Of a stretch of 64,000 nucleotides of DNA, positions 42,889 through 51,656 are shown piece after piece. The notes under the pieces were generated by a model. It did not search any database. It saw only the letters and a program-made list of their open reading frames with translations, and was not told where the DNA came from. Source of the stretch: Ramlibacter sp. (GTDB lineage Bacteria > Pseudomonadota > Gammaproteobacteria > Burkholderiales > Burkholderiaceae_C); contig JAHBZN010000008.1 in the NCBI GenBank assembly GCA_019635415.1, positions 1-64,000 of the forward strand. Direction: 5' to 3'. A program made the translations under genes and the position numbers. Position 1 is the stretch's first letter; each line of letters starts with the position of its first letter.

Positions 42889-43071
42889 AAATCCACCAAA
42901 GAGGAGGTGGAGGAGACAAACGATGCAAGAAGAGGGAATCTCTTATGCTTGAGGGCAGTATAGCCACGGTTTGCTGCATCGCAGCAATCGTGTGGCTTTG
43001 ATGTTGCGGCAAAGTGGACAGTATTAGCTGAATTTATTCAGCGAAAGCCGGTTTGATGAAGGTGGGATGAA

Positions 43072-43524
43072 ATGATGGAATGCACAGTGAGCTGGACGGG
43101 GGCCACCGGCGCTCGCTCCGGCATGGGGTTTCTGGCGGAGACCGGCAGCGGCCACACGCTGATGATGGATGGGGCTCCTGACGAGGCCAAGCCGGCCAAT
43201 GGCGGCCGGAATCTGGCACCGCGGCCCATGGAAACCGTGTTGGCTGGCACGGGCGGATGCACGGCCTACGATGTGGTGCTGATCCTCAAGCGAGGGCGCC
43301 ACGACGTGCGCGGCTGCAGCGTCAAGCTCACCACGGAGCGTGCCGAGGTGGATCCCAAGGTGTTTACCAAAATCCACATGCATTTCACGGTGACAGGCAA
43401 GGCCGTGCCCCCCAGCGCTGTCGAGCGCGCGATCGCCATGAGCCATGACAAGTACTGCTCGGCCAGCATCATGCTGGGCAAGACGGCCGAGATCACCACC
43501 AGTTTCGAATTGGTCGATATCTGA
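43072..43524 (+). CDS. OsmC family protein
   Basis: This is a 150-residue protein with either of two adjacent ATG codons (43072, 43075) as start. The motif PMETVLAGTGGCTAYDVV supplies the first conserved Cys and KYCSASIML the second, the pair used for peroxide reduction in OsmC/Ohr proteins. It is closer to the YhfA-like branch than to Ohr. A possible promoter TTGATG-N18-TATTAG lies about 60 bases upstream. It stands alone between the divergent ilvA and the convergent coq7. Confidence 0.85.
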   Translation: MMECTVSWTGATGARSGMGFLAETGSGHTLMMDGAPDEAKPANGGRNLAPRPMETVLAGTGGCTAYDVVLILKRGRHDVRGCSVKLTTERAEVDPKVFTKIHMHFTVTGKAVPPSAVERAIAMSHDKYCSASIMLGKTAEITTSFELVDI

Positions 43525-43568
43525 CAAAAAGCGTCAGTGGCGCACGGGGCCGCCAACGCCAGATGTAG

Positions 43569-44186
43569 TCAGATGTAGTGCGCGGTGCGGGTCATGACCC
43601 GGGCCGCGGCCCGCATCAATGCCTTGACGGGAGGGGGCAGTTCGACCGCACCCGCCTGGGTCGCCTGGGCGGCGTGTTCGGCTTCATCGCTCTTCATCTG
43701 GGCCACGATGGCGCGCGAGGCGTGATCTTCCTGGGGCAACCGTTCAAGGTGGCTCTGCAGGTGGGCCTCGACCTGCTTCTCGGTTTCTGCAACAAAGCCC
43801 AGGCTGACCCGGTCACCCAGGCGACCCGCAAGAAGCCCGAGGCCGAATGCCCCGGCGTACCAGAGCGGGTTCAGCAGGGACGGGCGAGCCCCCAATTCGT
43901 CCAATCGCCCCCGTGTCCAGGCCAGGTGATCGGTCTCCTGGCGCGCTGCTTGCTTAAAGTGTTCCCGCAGAGCCGGATTGGAGGTCGCTGCCGCCTGAGC
44001 TGTGTAAAGCGCCTGGGCGCAGACCTCCCCCACGTGGTTGACGCGCATGAGCGAGCCAGCAAGCTGCTTTTGCGCCGGATCCAGTTGGGTCTCGGAGGTC
44101 GGAAGCGTGGGACAGGGTTGCGTCGCCGCCGGGGTGGAAAACAGGGTGCGCAGCGTGGTGTCGGCGGTGATGAGGAATTTGTCCAT
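43569..44186 (-). CDS. coq7: 2-polyprenyl-3-methyl-6-methoxy-1,4-benzoquinone monooxygenase
   Basis: This 205-residue di-iron hydroxylase performs the penultimate step of ubiquinone synthesis. Iron-binding carboxylates are visible in NHVGEVCAQALY, RQETDHLAW, VAETEKQVEAHL and KSDEAEHA, the ExxH-type quartet of the Coq7 family. A hydrophobic helix (YAGAFGLGLLAGRLG) can associate with the membrane. The last codons overlap a 10-base tandem repeat (CAGATGTAGT twice) at the stop. It is convergent with the OsmC gene. Confidence 0.93.
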   Translation of the reverse strand: MDKFLITADTTLRTLFSTPAATQPCPTLPTSETQLDPAQKQLAGSLMRVNHVGEVCAQALYTAQAAATSNPALREHFKQAARQETDHLAWTRGRLDELGARPSLLNPLWYAGAFGLGLLAGRLGDRVSLGFVAETEKQVEAHLQSHLERLPQEDHASRAIVAQMKSDEAEHAAQATQAGAVELPPPVKALMRAAARVMTRTAHYI

Positions 44187-44506
44187 CAGGGGAGCTTACA
44201 GGACAGCATTGGAAGATTGAATCGGGGGTGCTTCGCCAAGGTTGAGAGGCCAGCATTTTTCGCAATACGATATGTAAGGACGCGGCTGTTGCGTGTGTTC
44301 CACGCGGGCTTTTGAGTTGTTGCAAGGCTGCAACGAAAAGGACGCTCGCGCCCTAAATACTTTGCGAAAGGTAGCCCGCTCTGGTGCAATAACGTCAACT
44401 TCCCAAAAGGAGGTTGGCCCGGGGATCCGGTGGGAGCACAAAAGTGCCTGCATCCAAGTGACCCCTTCGCACCGGAGCCCTATGTTTAACCTTGGAGAAA
44501 CTTGCA
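44187..44506. promoter_or_regulatory. Upstream region of the porin gene
   Basis: These 320 bases separate coq7 and the porin gene and contain no gene. A plausible sigma70 promoter is TTGAGA (44242-44247), 18 bases, then TACGAT (44266-44271), which would give a leader of about 230 bases. An inverted repeat GTTGCA-AGGC-TGCAAC sits near 44319. The long leader could be a target for small-RNA control, as is common for porin mRNAs; this is inferred. Confidence 0.35.
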
Positions 44507-45619
44507 ATGAAAAAGTCCCTGATTGCTCTGGCTGTGCTGGCGACCGCCGGCGTGGCTTCTGCCCAATCTTCCGTCACCCTGTTCGGTATCGTTGACGCGA
44601 CCCTCGCCTTCGGCAAGGGCTCTGGTGTTGGTTCTTCCAACAAGACCGCGCTGACAAACTCCGGCTACAACTCCAGCCGCCTGGGTTTCCGCGGCACGGA
44701 AGACCTTGGTGGTGGCATGTCCGCTTCCTTCTGGCTCGAAGCCGGCTTGGCCAATGACGACGGTCAAGGTGCTGGCACCAGCGCTAACAACCAAACCGCC
44801 GCAGCGCTTCCCTTCAATCCGGTGACGGGTGCCAACGCTACGGCGCGCGCTGGTCAGCAAGGCCTGACTTTCAACCGTCGTTCGACCGTCAGCTTGGCTG
44901 GCAACTTCGGTGAAGTTCGCCTCGGTCGTGATTACACGCCCCAGTTCTGGAATCTGACCGTTTTCGATCCGTTCGGCACGAACGGCGTGGGCACGACTCA
45001 GACTTTGTCGGGGATAAACGGTGCAAACCTCGGCGGCCCGACCACCGTTCGCGCTTCCAACTCCATGGGCTACTTCCTGCCCAAGAACCTCGGCGGCTTC
45101 TACGGCCAAGTCCAGTATTACCTGGGTGAGAACATCAAGAATGGCGCTGCCACCGAAAAAGACGGCACGGGTGCCGGCGTTCGCGTCGGCTACGCTGCTG
45201 GCCCGATCAACGCTGCCCTGGCTTTCTCCAGCACCAAGTACGCTGCTGGCAACATCAAGACCACCAACCTCGGCGGTCAGTATGACCTCGGCGTTGCCAA
45301 ACTGATGGCGCACTACAACCGCGACCGTGTGTCCGGTGGTGCAACCGGCAAGGGCTACCTGTTGGGCGGCTTGATTCCCATGGGCGCCGGCGAAATCCGC
45401 GTGGCGTATTCCACCTACAAGGTTGACGTCGCTGGTACGCCCAAGTCTTCCAAGTTTGCTCTGGGCTACGTGCACAACCTGTCCAAGCGTACCGCTCTGT
45501 ACACCACGTTCGCTCGCGTGGGCAATAAGGGTGGTGCTTTCTCCCCTCTGAATGGTGCCGCGACCGCTCCGAACAACAGCTCGACCGGCTACGACTTCGG
45601 TATCCGTCACAGCTTCTGA
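44507..45619 (+). CDS. Outer-membrane porin (Omp32-like)
   Basis: This is a 370-residue porin of the betaproteobacterial 16-strand type. A signal peptide (KSLIALAVLATAGVASAQ) is followed by SSVTLFGIVDATLAFG, the standard first strand. The loop 3 region and the GEVRLGRDYTPQFW strand are visible. It ends with a typical C-terminal beta signal (GYDFGIRHSF) recognised by BamA. The start ATG at 44507 has GGAGA upstream. It forms trimeric, usually anion-selective channels. Synonymous codons are less GC-rich than in neighbours, as expected for a highly expressed gene. Confidence 0.93.
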   Translation: MKKSLIALAVLATAGVASAQSSVTLFGIVDATLAFGKGSGVGSSNKTALTNSGYNSSRLGFRGTEDLGGGMSASFWLEAGLANDDGQGAGTSANNQTAAALPFNPVTGANATARAGQQGLTFNRRSTVSLAGNFGEVRLGRDYTPQFWNLTVFDPFGTNGVGTTQTLSGINGANLGGPTTVRASNSMGYFLPKNLGGFYGQVQYYLGENIKNGAATEKDGTGAGVRVGYAAGPINAALAFSSTKYAAGNIKTTNLGGQYDLGVAKLMAHYNRDRVSGGATGKGYLLGGLIPMGAGEIRVAYSTYKVDVAGTPKSSKFALGYVHNLSKRTALYTTFARVGNKGGAFSPLNGAATAPNNSSTGYDFGIRHSF

Positions 45620-45660
45620 TGAAAAGCTGGCTTCATGCCAGCTTGATTCGTGAAGATTTA

Positions 45661-45685
45661 AAAGCCGCCCTCGGGCGGCTTTTTT
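45661..45685 (+). terminator. Intrinsic terminator after the porin gene
   Basis: AAGCCGCCC pairs with GGGCGGCTT around two bases, followed by a run of six T residues. It lies 42 bases after the porin stop and is a textbook intrinsic terminator. Confidence 0.92.
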
Positions 45686-45751
45686 CATGGCATGCCGAGA
45701 AGTGGATGATCGTTGTGTTGACCGCATTTTGCGTGTCGCACATGGCTGACA

Positions 45752-45775
45752 ATTTCCTTTAGGCCTAAAGGAAAT
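45752..45775. promoter_or_regulatory. Perfect 24-bp palindrome, candidate operator of the peptide-uptake operon
   Basis: ATTTCCTTTAGG is directly followed by its reverse complement, giving 24 bases of unbroken symmetry 60 bases before the first gene of the ABC importer operon. There is no loop and no T-run, so a dimeric regulator site is more likely than a terminator. The regulator is not encoded nearby and is unknown. Confidence 0.6.
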
Positions 45776-45835
45776 CCCTGTGCCCGGCATGCTGCTTGCT
45801 CTGCTAGCATCAGCCACCCGGCTATCCGAATTCGA

Positions 45836-46816
45836 ATGCTTGCCTTTATCCTGCGTCGCCTGATCCAGGCCGTGATCGTGATGGTTGCGGTCGCCTTTAT
45901 TGCATTCCTGCTGTTCCAGTACGTGGGCGATCCCGTGGTGTTTCTGCTGGGGCAGGACGCCTCACCTCAGCAGATCCGGGAACTGCGCGCCGATCTGGGG
46001 CTGGATCAGCCCTTCTTCATCCAGTTCTGGCACTTTCTGGTCAATGCGGCGCAAGGCGAGTTCGGCCTCAGCCTGCGCCAGGGGGCCAAGGTCTCCCGGC
46101 TGATTGCAGAACGTTTCCCGGCCACCTTTGAACTGTCACTGGTGGCGGCCATCATGGCCCTGGTGATCGGCATTCCCATGGGCGTGTATTCCGCCCTGCG
46201 CCGCGGAACTTTTCTGAGCCAGGTCTTCATGACCATTTCATTGCTCGGGGTCTCGCTGCCAACCTTCTTCATCGGCATCCTGCTCATTCTGGTGTTTGCC
46301 GTGCACCTGGGCTGGTTCCCCAGCTTCGGGCGCGGCGACACCCTGCAAATCGGGTGGTGGACGACGGGCCTGCTCAAGGCCAAGGGCTGGCACCACATCT
46401 TCCTGCCGGCGATCACGCTGGCCATTTTCCAGCTCACGCTGATCATGCGTCTGGTGCGTGCCGAGATGCTTGAGGTTCTGCGTACCGACTACATCAAGTT
46501 CGCGCGAGCCCGGGGCCTGTCCAACCGCGCCATCCATTTCGGCCATGCGCTGAAAAACACACTTGTGCCCGTCATGACGATCACCGGCTTGCAACTGGGG
46601 GGCTTGATCGCGTTTGCCATCATCACGGAAACGGTTTTCCAATGGCCCGGCATGGGCCTGCTGTTCATTCAGGCGGTGACTTTCGCTGACATCCCCGTGA
46701 TGGCCGCCTACCTGTGCCTGATCGCACTCATTTTTGTGGTGATCAACCTGGTGGTCGACATGCTTTATTTCGCGGTGGACCCCAGGCTGCGCCTGGGCAA
46801 GGCGGGAGGACATTGA
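45836..46816 (+). CDS. ABC peptide importer permease (DppB/OppB-like)
   Basis: This is a 326-residue inner-membrane permease. The N-terminus LAFILRRLIQAVIVMVAVAF and six hydrophobic segments match the DppB family. The EAA loop for ATPase contact appears as DYIKFARARGLSNRAIHFGH. Its partner permease is encoded at 49761-50678. It is the first gene of the operon, and its stop overlaps the M20 amidohydrolase start by one base (TGATG). Confidence 0.92.
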   Translation: MLAFILRRLIQAVIVMVAVAFIAFLLFQYVGDPVVFLLGQDASPQQIRELRADLGLDQPFFIQFWHFLVNAAQGEFGLSLRQGAKVSRLIAERFPATFELSLVAAIMALVIGIPMGVYSALRRGTFLSQVFMTISLLGVSLPTFFIGILLILVFAVHLGWFPSFGRGDTLQIGWWTTGLLKAKGWHHIFLPAITLAIFQLTLIMRLVRAEMLEVLRTDYIKFARARGLSNRAIHFGHALKNTLVPVMTITGLQLGGLIAFAIITETVFQWPGMGLLFIQAVTFADIPVMAAYLCLIALIFVVINLVVDMLYFAVDPRLRLGKAGGH

Positions 46817-48042
46817 TGCTGCTGCCGCCAACCCCGGGGCGTCTCAAGGCCAGCGGTCGCGCCTTCTCGCATATCGCGGCCTTCCACCCTGAGCTCACCG
46901 CGCTGCGGCGGGATCTGCATGCACATCCCGAACTGGGCTTCGAGGAGGTCTACACCTCCGGTCGCGTCAAGGAGGCCTTGAAGCTGTGCGGCGTGGATGA
47001 AGTCCATGAGGGCATCGGAAAAACCGGTGTGGCTGCACTCATCAAGGGCCGGTCGACCGTCAGTGGCCGCATGATCGGCCTGCGTGCCGACATGGACGCG
47101 TTGACCATGACCGAGCACAACGACTTTCCCTGGAAGTCGACCCACCCCGGCATGATGCACGGTTGCGGTCATGATGGCCATGTGGCGATGCTGGTCGGCG
47201 CGGCGCGCTACCTTGCAGAAACCCGGCAGTTCGATGGCACGGCGTTGCTGATCTTCCAGCCCGGCGAAGAAGGCTTTGCCGGAGCCAAGGCCATGATCGA
47301 GGATGGCCTGTTCGAGCGATTTCCCGCTGAAGCCGTGTACGCCATGCACAACTGGCCGGCAATGCAGCCCGGCACCGTGGGCATCAATCCCGGCCCCATG
47401 ATGGCTGCGGCGGACCGCATCACCATCGAGATCACCGGGCGCGGCGGGCATGGCGCCCATGCCTATCTGACGATCGACCCCGTGTTGGTGGCGGGCCACA
47501 TCATCACGGCCGTGCAAAGCATCGTGTCGCGCAACGTGCGCCCCATCGATGGCGCGGTCATCAGCCTGTGCGCCATGCAGGCCGGCGACCTCGGGGCGAT
47601 GAGCGTGATTCCCGGCAAGGCCACCCTCGTGGGCACCGTGCGGACCTTCAAGCCGGAAGTGCAGGCCCTGGTGGAGCGGCGGCTCAACGAGCTGTGCACG
47701 GCGGTGGCGCTGGGCTTTGGCGCAACGGCCACGGTCAAGTACGAACGCATCTACCCGGCGACGCTCAACACACCGCGCGAAGCCATGTTTGCCGCCGACG
47801 TGGCGGAGTCCCTTCTGGGCGCGGACCACGTGGTACGGGACATGGAGCCCAGCATGGGCGCCGAGGATTTCTCCTTCATGCTTCAGGTCAAGCCGGGCGC
47901 GTATCTGCGCATCGGCCAGGGCGGTGAGGGCAGCTGCTTCCTTCACAACAGCCGCTTTGACTTCAACGACGACATTCTTCCCCTGGGCTCGGCATTGCAT
48001 GCGGGCCTGATCGAGCAATCCATGCCGCTGGCTGGGCAGTAG
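46816..48042 (+). CDS. M20 family amidohydrolase (HipO-like), in ABC importer operon
   Basis: This 408-residue metal-dependent amidohydrolase starts at the ATG overlapping the permease stop; GGGAGGA precedes it. Metal-binding text is visible: HGCGHDGHVAM, RADMDALTM, and the Glu pair in FQPGEEGFAGAK. HipO/IAA-hydrolase-like enzymes cleave N-acyl amino acids or related amides. Its place between the permease and binding-protein genes suggests that the importer carries N-acylated or peptide-like substrates, which this enzyme hydrolyses on entry. There is no signal peptide, so it is cytoplasmic. Confidence 0.92.
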   Translation: MLLPPTPGRLKASGRAFSHIAAFHPELTALRRDLHAHPELGFEEVYTSGRVKEALKLCGVDEVHEGIGKTGVAALIKGRSTVSGRMIGLRADMDALTMTEHNDFPWKSTHPGMMHGCGHDGHVAMLVGAARYLAETRQFDGTALLIFQPGEEGFAGAKAMIEDGLFERFPAEAVYAMHNWPAMQPGTVGINPGPMMAAADRITIEITGRGGHGAHAYLTIDPVLVAGHIITAVQSIVSRNVRPIDGAVISLCAMQAGDLGAMSVIPGKATLVGTVRTFKPEVQALVERRLNELCTAVALGFGATATVKYERIYPATLNTPREAMFAADVAESLLGADHVVRDMEPSMGAEDFSFMLQVKPGAYLRIGQGGEGSCFLHNSRFDFNDDILPLGSALHAGLIEQSMPLAGQ

Positions 48043-48102
48043 TTCCCCTCTACCCCGTTTCCTCAACCCTGACACCATCATCCCTTCCACAAGGAGTCAT
48101 CG

Positions 48103-49686
48103 ATGAAATTCAAAACCAACCTCTTGACCGCTGCTGTCTTCTGCGCCGTGGCGGCCACCAGCCTGGCTGTATCCGCGCAGACCGTGCGCATTGCCAATCA
48201 GGGCGACTCGCTGTCCATGGACCCGCACTCGCTCAACGAGTCCCTCCAGCTCAGCGTGACCGGGAACATCTATGAGCCCCTCGTCGATCGCAACAAGGAC
48301 CTGAGCCTTGCGCCGGCGCTGGCTACTTCCTGGAAGCAGACCTCGCCCACGGTGTGGCGGTTCGAGTTGCGCAAGGGGGTCAAATTCCATGACGGCACAC
48401 CGTTCACGGCCGACGACGTGCTGTTCTCGTTCGCACGTACCCAGGTGGATGGCTCCGACATGAAGAGCTACACCAACGACTTCAAGGAAGTGCGCAAGAT
48501 CAACGATTTCGCCATCGAGATCGAGACCAAGACCCCGTTCCCCATCCTGCCGGACGTGATCTCGCTGGTCTACATCATGAGCAAGAAGTGGTGCGAGACC
48601 AATCAGGCCACCAAGCCTGTGGACCGTCGCAAGGGGATTGAAAACGCCGCCTCCTTCCGCGCCAATGGCACGGGCGCGTTCCGCCTGCGTGAGCGCCAGC
48701 CCAATGTGCGGACGACCTTCGTGCGCAACGGCAACTACTGGGGCAAGATCGACGGCAACGTCCAGGAGGTGATCTTCACGCCCATCGGCAACGACGCGAC
48801 GCGCGTGGCCGCCCTGCTGTCCGGCGAAGTGGACGTGATGGAACCCGTGCCGGTGCAGGATATCGACCGCATCAATGCCGCGCCCAACGCGCGCGTGCTC
48901 GCGGGGCCGGAGCTTCGCACCATTTTCCTGGGCATGGACCAGAAGCGTGACGAGCTGCTCTACTCCAACGTGAAGGGCAAGAACCCCTTCAAGGACAAGC
49001 GCGTGCGTCAGGCCTTCTACCAGGCCATCGACATCGAGGGCATCAAGAAGACCGTGATGCGGGGTGCCTCGAACCCGACCGCGCTGATGGTGGGCCCGGG
49101 CATCAACGGCTTCACGGCCGAGCAGAACAAGCGCCTGCCCTACGATCCCGAAGCCTCCAAGAAGCTGCTGGCCGAAGCCGGTTATCCGAACGGCTTTGAA
49201 GTGACCATGAACTGCCCCAATGACCGCTACGTGAACGATGCGCGAATCTGCCAGGCCGTGGCCGCCAACCTGTCGCGCATCAACGTCAAGATCAACCTGG
49301 CCGCCGAGACCAAGGGCACCTATTTCCCCAAGGTGCTGCGCCGCGATACCAGCTTCTACATGCTGGGCTGGACGCCGGGAACCTACGACGCGCACAACGC
49401 CCTGAATGCGCTCATGGCCTGCCCCGACGACAAGGGCACGGGCCAGTTCAACCTGGGCAGCTACTGCAATGCCCGCGTGACCGAACTGACCAAGATGATC
49501 CAGTCCGAGACCGACAAGACCAAGCGCAACGCGATGATCAAGGAGGCCTTTGACCTGCACTCGGCCGACATTGGCCATCTGCCGCTGCATCAGCAGGCGC
49601 TGGCCTGGGGCCTGAGCAAGAAGGTGGAGCTGGTCCAGGCGGCGGACAACCGCATGCCGTTCAAGTGGATCAGCATCAAGAAGTAA
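48103..49686 (+). CDS. ABC importer periplasmic substrate-binding protein (DppA/OppA-like)
   Basis: This is a 527-residue family 5 solute-binding protein. A Sec signal peptide (FCAVAATSLAVSAQ) follows the start, which has AAGGAG upstream. Conserved segments include LSMDPHSLNES, NIYEPLVDRN and GVKFHDGTPFTADDV, typical of the SBP_bac_5 family. It captures peptides or related compounds and delivers them to the permease pair. It is the third gene of the operon. Confidence 0.93.
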   Translation: MKFKTNLLTAAVFCAVAATSLAVSAQTVRIANQGDSLSMDPHSLNESLQLSVTGNIYEPLVDRNKDLSLAPALATSWKQTSPTVWRFELRKGVKFHDGTPFTADDVLFSFARTQVDGSDMKSYTNDFKEVRKINDFAIEIETKTPFPILPDVISLVYIMSKKWCETNQATKPVDRRKGIENAASFRANGTGAFRLRERQPNVRTTFVRNGNYWGKIDGNVQEVIFTPIGNDATRVAALLSGEVDVMEPVPVQDIDRINAAPNARVLAGPELRTIFLGMDQKRDELLYSNVKGKNPFKDKRVRQAFYQAIDIEGIKKTVMRGASNPTALMVGPGINGFTAEQNKRLPYDPEASKKLLAEAGYPNGFEVTMNCPNDRYVNDARICQAVAANLSRINVKINLAAETKGTYFPKVLRRDTSFYMLGWTPGTYDAHNALNALMACPDDKGTGQFNLGSYCNARVTELTKMIQSETDKTKRNAMIKEAFDLHSADIGHLPLHQQALAWGLSKKVELVQAADNRMPFKWISIKK

Positions 49687-49760
49687 GCTGAGTCCCGCCG
49701 GGGCGCCCGCGCGCGGCCACAAGCCGCTGGGCGCCCCGGATCATTTGCAGTACCCCACCC

Positions 49761-50678
49761 ATGAAAAACACCCTCGCCCGCTGGTACGACAGCGATATCG
49801 GCCACAGCTTCAGGACATCGCCGGTCGCCATCCTGGCCGCCCTGATCGCCTTTGTCTGCGTGTTCTGCTCGGTGTTCGCCGGATGGGTGGCACCGCACAA
49901 CCCGTTCGATCTGACCACACTGGAACTGAGCGACGCCCGCCTGCCGCCGGCCTGGGCCGAACTGGGCAGCCGCAAGTACCTGCTGGGCACCGATGACCAG
50001 GGCCGCGACATCCTCTCGGCGCTCATGTATGGCGCCCGCGTGTCGCTGATCGTGGGGCTGGCCTCGGTGGTGCTGTCCACCGTGGTGGGCGTGTCGCTGG
50101 GCCTGCTGGCGGGGTTTCGCGGGGGCTGGATCGATGCCACGCTCATGCGCATCTGCGACGTGATGGCCTCGTTTCCCGCGATCCTGGTGGCGTTGCTCAT
50201 CGCCGGGGTGGGCCGGGCGGTCTTCCCGCATGCGGGGATGGCCGTGGCGCTCACGGTACTGATCCTGTCGATTTCGATGGGGGCGCAGGGCTGGGTCCAG
50301 TACGCGCGCACGGTGCGCGGCGCCACGCTGGTGGAGCGCAACAAGGAGTACGTGCAGGCTGCGCGCATCACGGGCGTGAGTGCGCTGGGCATCATGCGCC
50401 GCCACGTGTTGCCCAACGTGATGGGGCCGGTGCTGGTGCTGGCCACCATCCAGGTGGCCACGGCCATCATCACCGAGGCGACGCTGTCGTTCCTGGGCGT
50501 GGGGGTGCCCCCCACGTCTCCGTCGTTGGGCACGCTGATCCGCGTGGGCAACGACTACATGTTCTCGGGCGAGTGGTGGATCACCATCTTCCCAGGCCTG
50601 ATGCTGATTGCCATTGCCCTGTCCGTGAACCTGCTGGGTGACTGGCTGCGCGACGCGCTCAACCCGAGGCTGCGCTGA
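49761..50678 (+). CDS. ABC peptide importer permease (DppC/OppC-like)
   Basis: This 305-residue inner-membrane permease opens with an N-terminal cytoplasmic tail (WYDSDIGHSFRTSPVAILA), then hydrophobic helices. The family loop HNPFDLTTLELSDARLPPAW and GTDDQGRDILSALMYGARVS are clear DppC markers, and the EAA loop reads EYVQAARITGVSALGIMRRH. It pairs with the DppB-like permease encoded upstream of the amidohydrolase. Confidence 0.93.
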   Translation: MKNTLARWYDSDIGHSFRTSPVAILAALIAFVCVFCSVFAGWVAPHNPFDLTTLELSDARLPPAWAELGSRKYLLGTDDQGRDILSALMYGARVSLIVGLASVVLSTVVGVSLGLLAGFRGGWIDATLMRICDVMASFPAILVALLIAGVGRAVFPHAGMAVALTVLILSISMGAQGWVQYARTVRGATLVERNKEYVQAARITGVSALGIMRRHVLPNVMGPVLVLATIQVATAIITEATLSFLGVGVPPTSPSLGTLIRVGNDYMFSGEWWITIFPGLMLIAIALSVNLLGDWLRDALNPRLR

Positions 50679-50684
50679 GTCCCC

Positions 50685-51656
50685 ATGAGTCTTCTTGAAG
50701 TCAATCACCTCGTCGTTGAATTCCCCAACCGCCGCGGCACGCTGCGCGCGCTGGACGACATCTCCTTTGCCATCGCACCGGGCGAAATCCTGGGCGTCGT
50801 CGGGGAATCGGGAGCGGGCAAGTCGCTGACCGGAGCCTCCATCATCGGCCTGCTCGAGCCGCCTGGCCGTGTGGCCAGTGGCCAGATCCTGCTCGAGGGA
50901 GAGCGCATCGACAACCTGCCCTACGAGCAGATGCGCCGCATCCGGGGCCGGCGCATTGGTGCCATCTTCCAGGACCCGCTGACCTCGCTGAATCCGTTGT
51001 ACACCGTGGGGCGGCAGCTCACCGAAACCATCCTGACCCATTTGCCCGTGACGGCTGCCGAGGCCCGCAAGCGGGCGATCAGCCTGCTGGAGGACACCGG
51101 AATTCCCGCAGCGGCCCAGCGCATCGACCACTACCCCCACCAGTTCTCGGGAGGCATGCGCCAGCGCGTGGTGATTGCCCTGGCGTTGGCGGCCGAGCCC
51201 AAGCTGATCGTGGCCGATGAGCCGACCACGGCGCTCGACGTGTCCATCCAGGCCCAGATCATCCAGCTGCTCAAGCGCATCTGCCAGGAACGCGGCGCCG
51301 CCGTCATGCTCATCACGCACGATATGGGGGTGATCGCCGAGACCTGTGACCGCGTGGCCGTGATGTATGCCGGGCGGATTGCCGAAATCGGTCCGGTGCA
51401 CGAAGTCATCAACCATCCGGCCCATCCCTACACTGCCGGCCTGATGGCCGCCATTCCCGACATGACGGCCGACCGCGAACGCCTGCACCAGATCGACGGC
51501 GCGATGCCGCGCCTGAACGCCATCCCGACCGGCTGCGCTTACAACCCGCGTTGTCCCCGGGTGTTTGACCGCTGCAGGCAGGAGCGGCCCGAGCTGCTGG
51601 ATGCCGGCGCCACGCGCGCGGCCTGCTGGCTGCATGAGGCGGGAGGGGCGCCATGA
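50685..51656 (+). CDS. ABC peptide importer ATPase (DppD/OppD-like)
   Basis: This is a 323-residue ATPase. It shows Walker A GESGAGKSLTG, the signature LSGG equivalent FSGGMRQRVVIALAL, and Walker B LIVADEPTTALD. The C-terminal oligopeptide-transporter extension has Cys residues (CAYNPRCPRVFDRC) typical of the DppD/DppF iron-sulfur-like motif. It forms a heterodimer with the next gene product, whose start overlaps its stop by four bases. Confidence 0.95.
   Translation: MSLLEVNHLVVEFPNRRGTLRALDDISFAIAPGEILGVVGESGAGKSLTGASIIGLLEPPGRVASGQILLEGERIDNLPYEQMRRIRGRRIGAIFQDPLTSLNPLYTVGRQLTETILTHLPVTAAEARKRAISLLEDTGIPAAAQRIDHYPHQFSGGMRQRVVIALALAAEPKLIVADEPTTALDVSIQAQIIQLLKRICQERGAAVMLITHDMGVIAETCDRVAVMYAGRIAEIGPVHEVINHPAHPYTAGLMAAIPDMTADRERLHQIDGAMPRLNAIPTGCAYNPRCPRVFDRCRQERPELLDAGATRAACWLHEAGGAP

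Noticed and set aside
42887..42981. A short frame before ilvA as a leader peptide with isoleucine codons
   Set aside because: Read carefully, the frame from the ATG at 42981 reaches a stop after twelve residues and has only one Ile codon, so it does not support classical ribosome-stalling attenuation.
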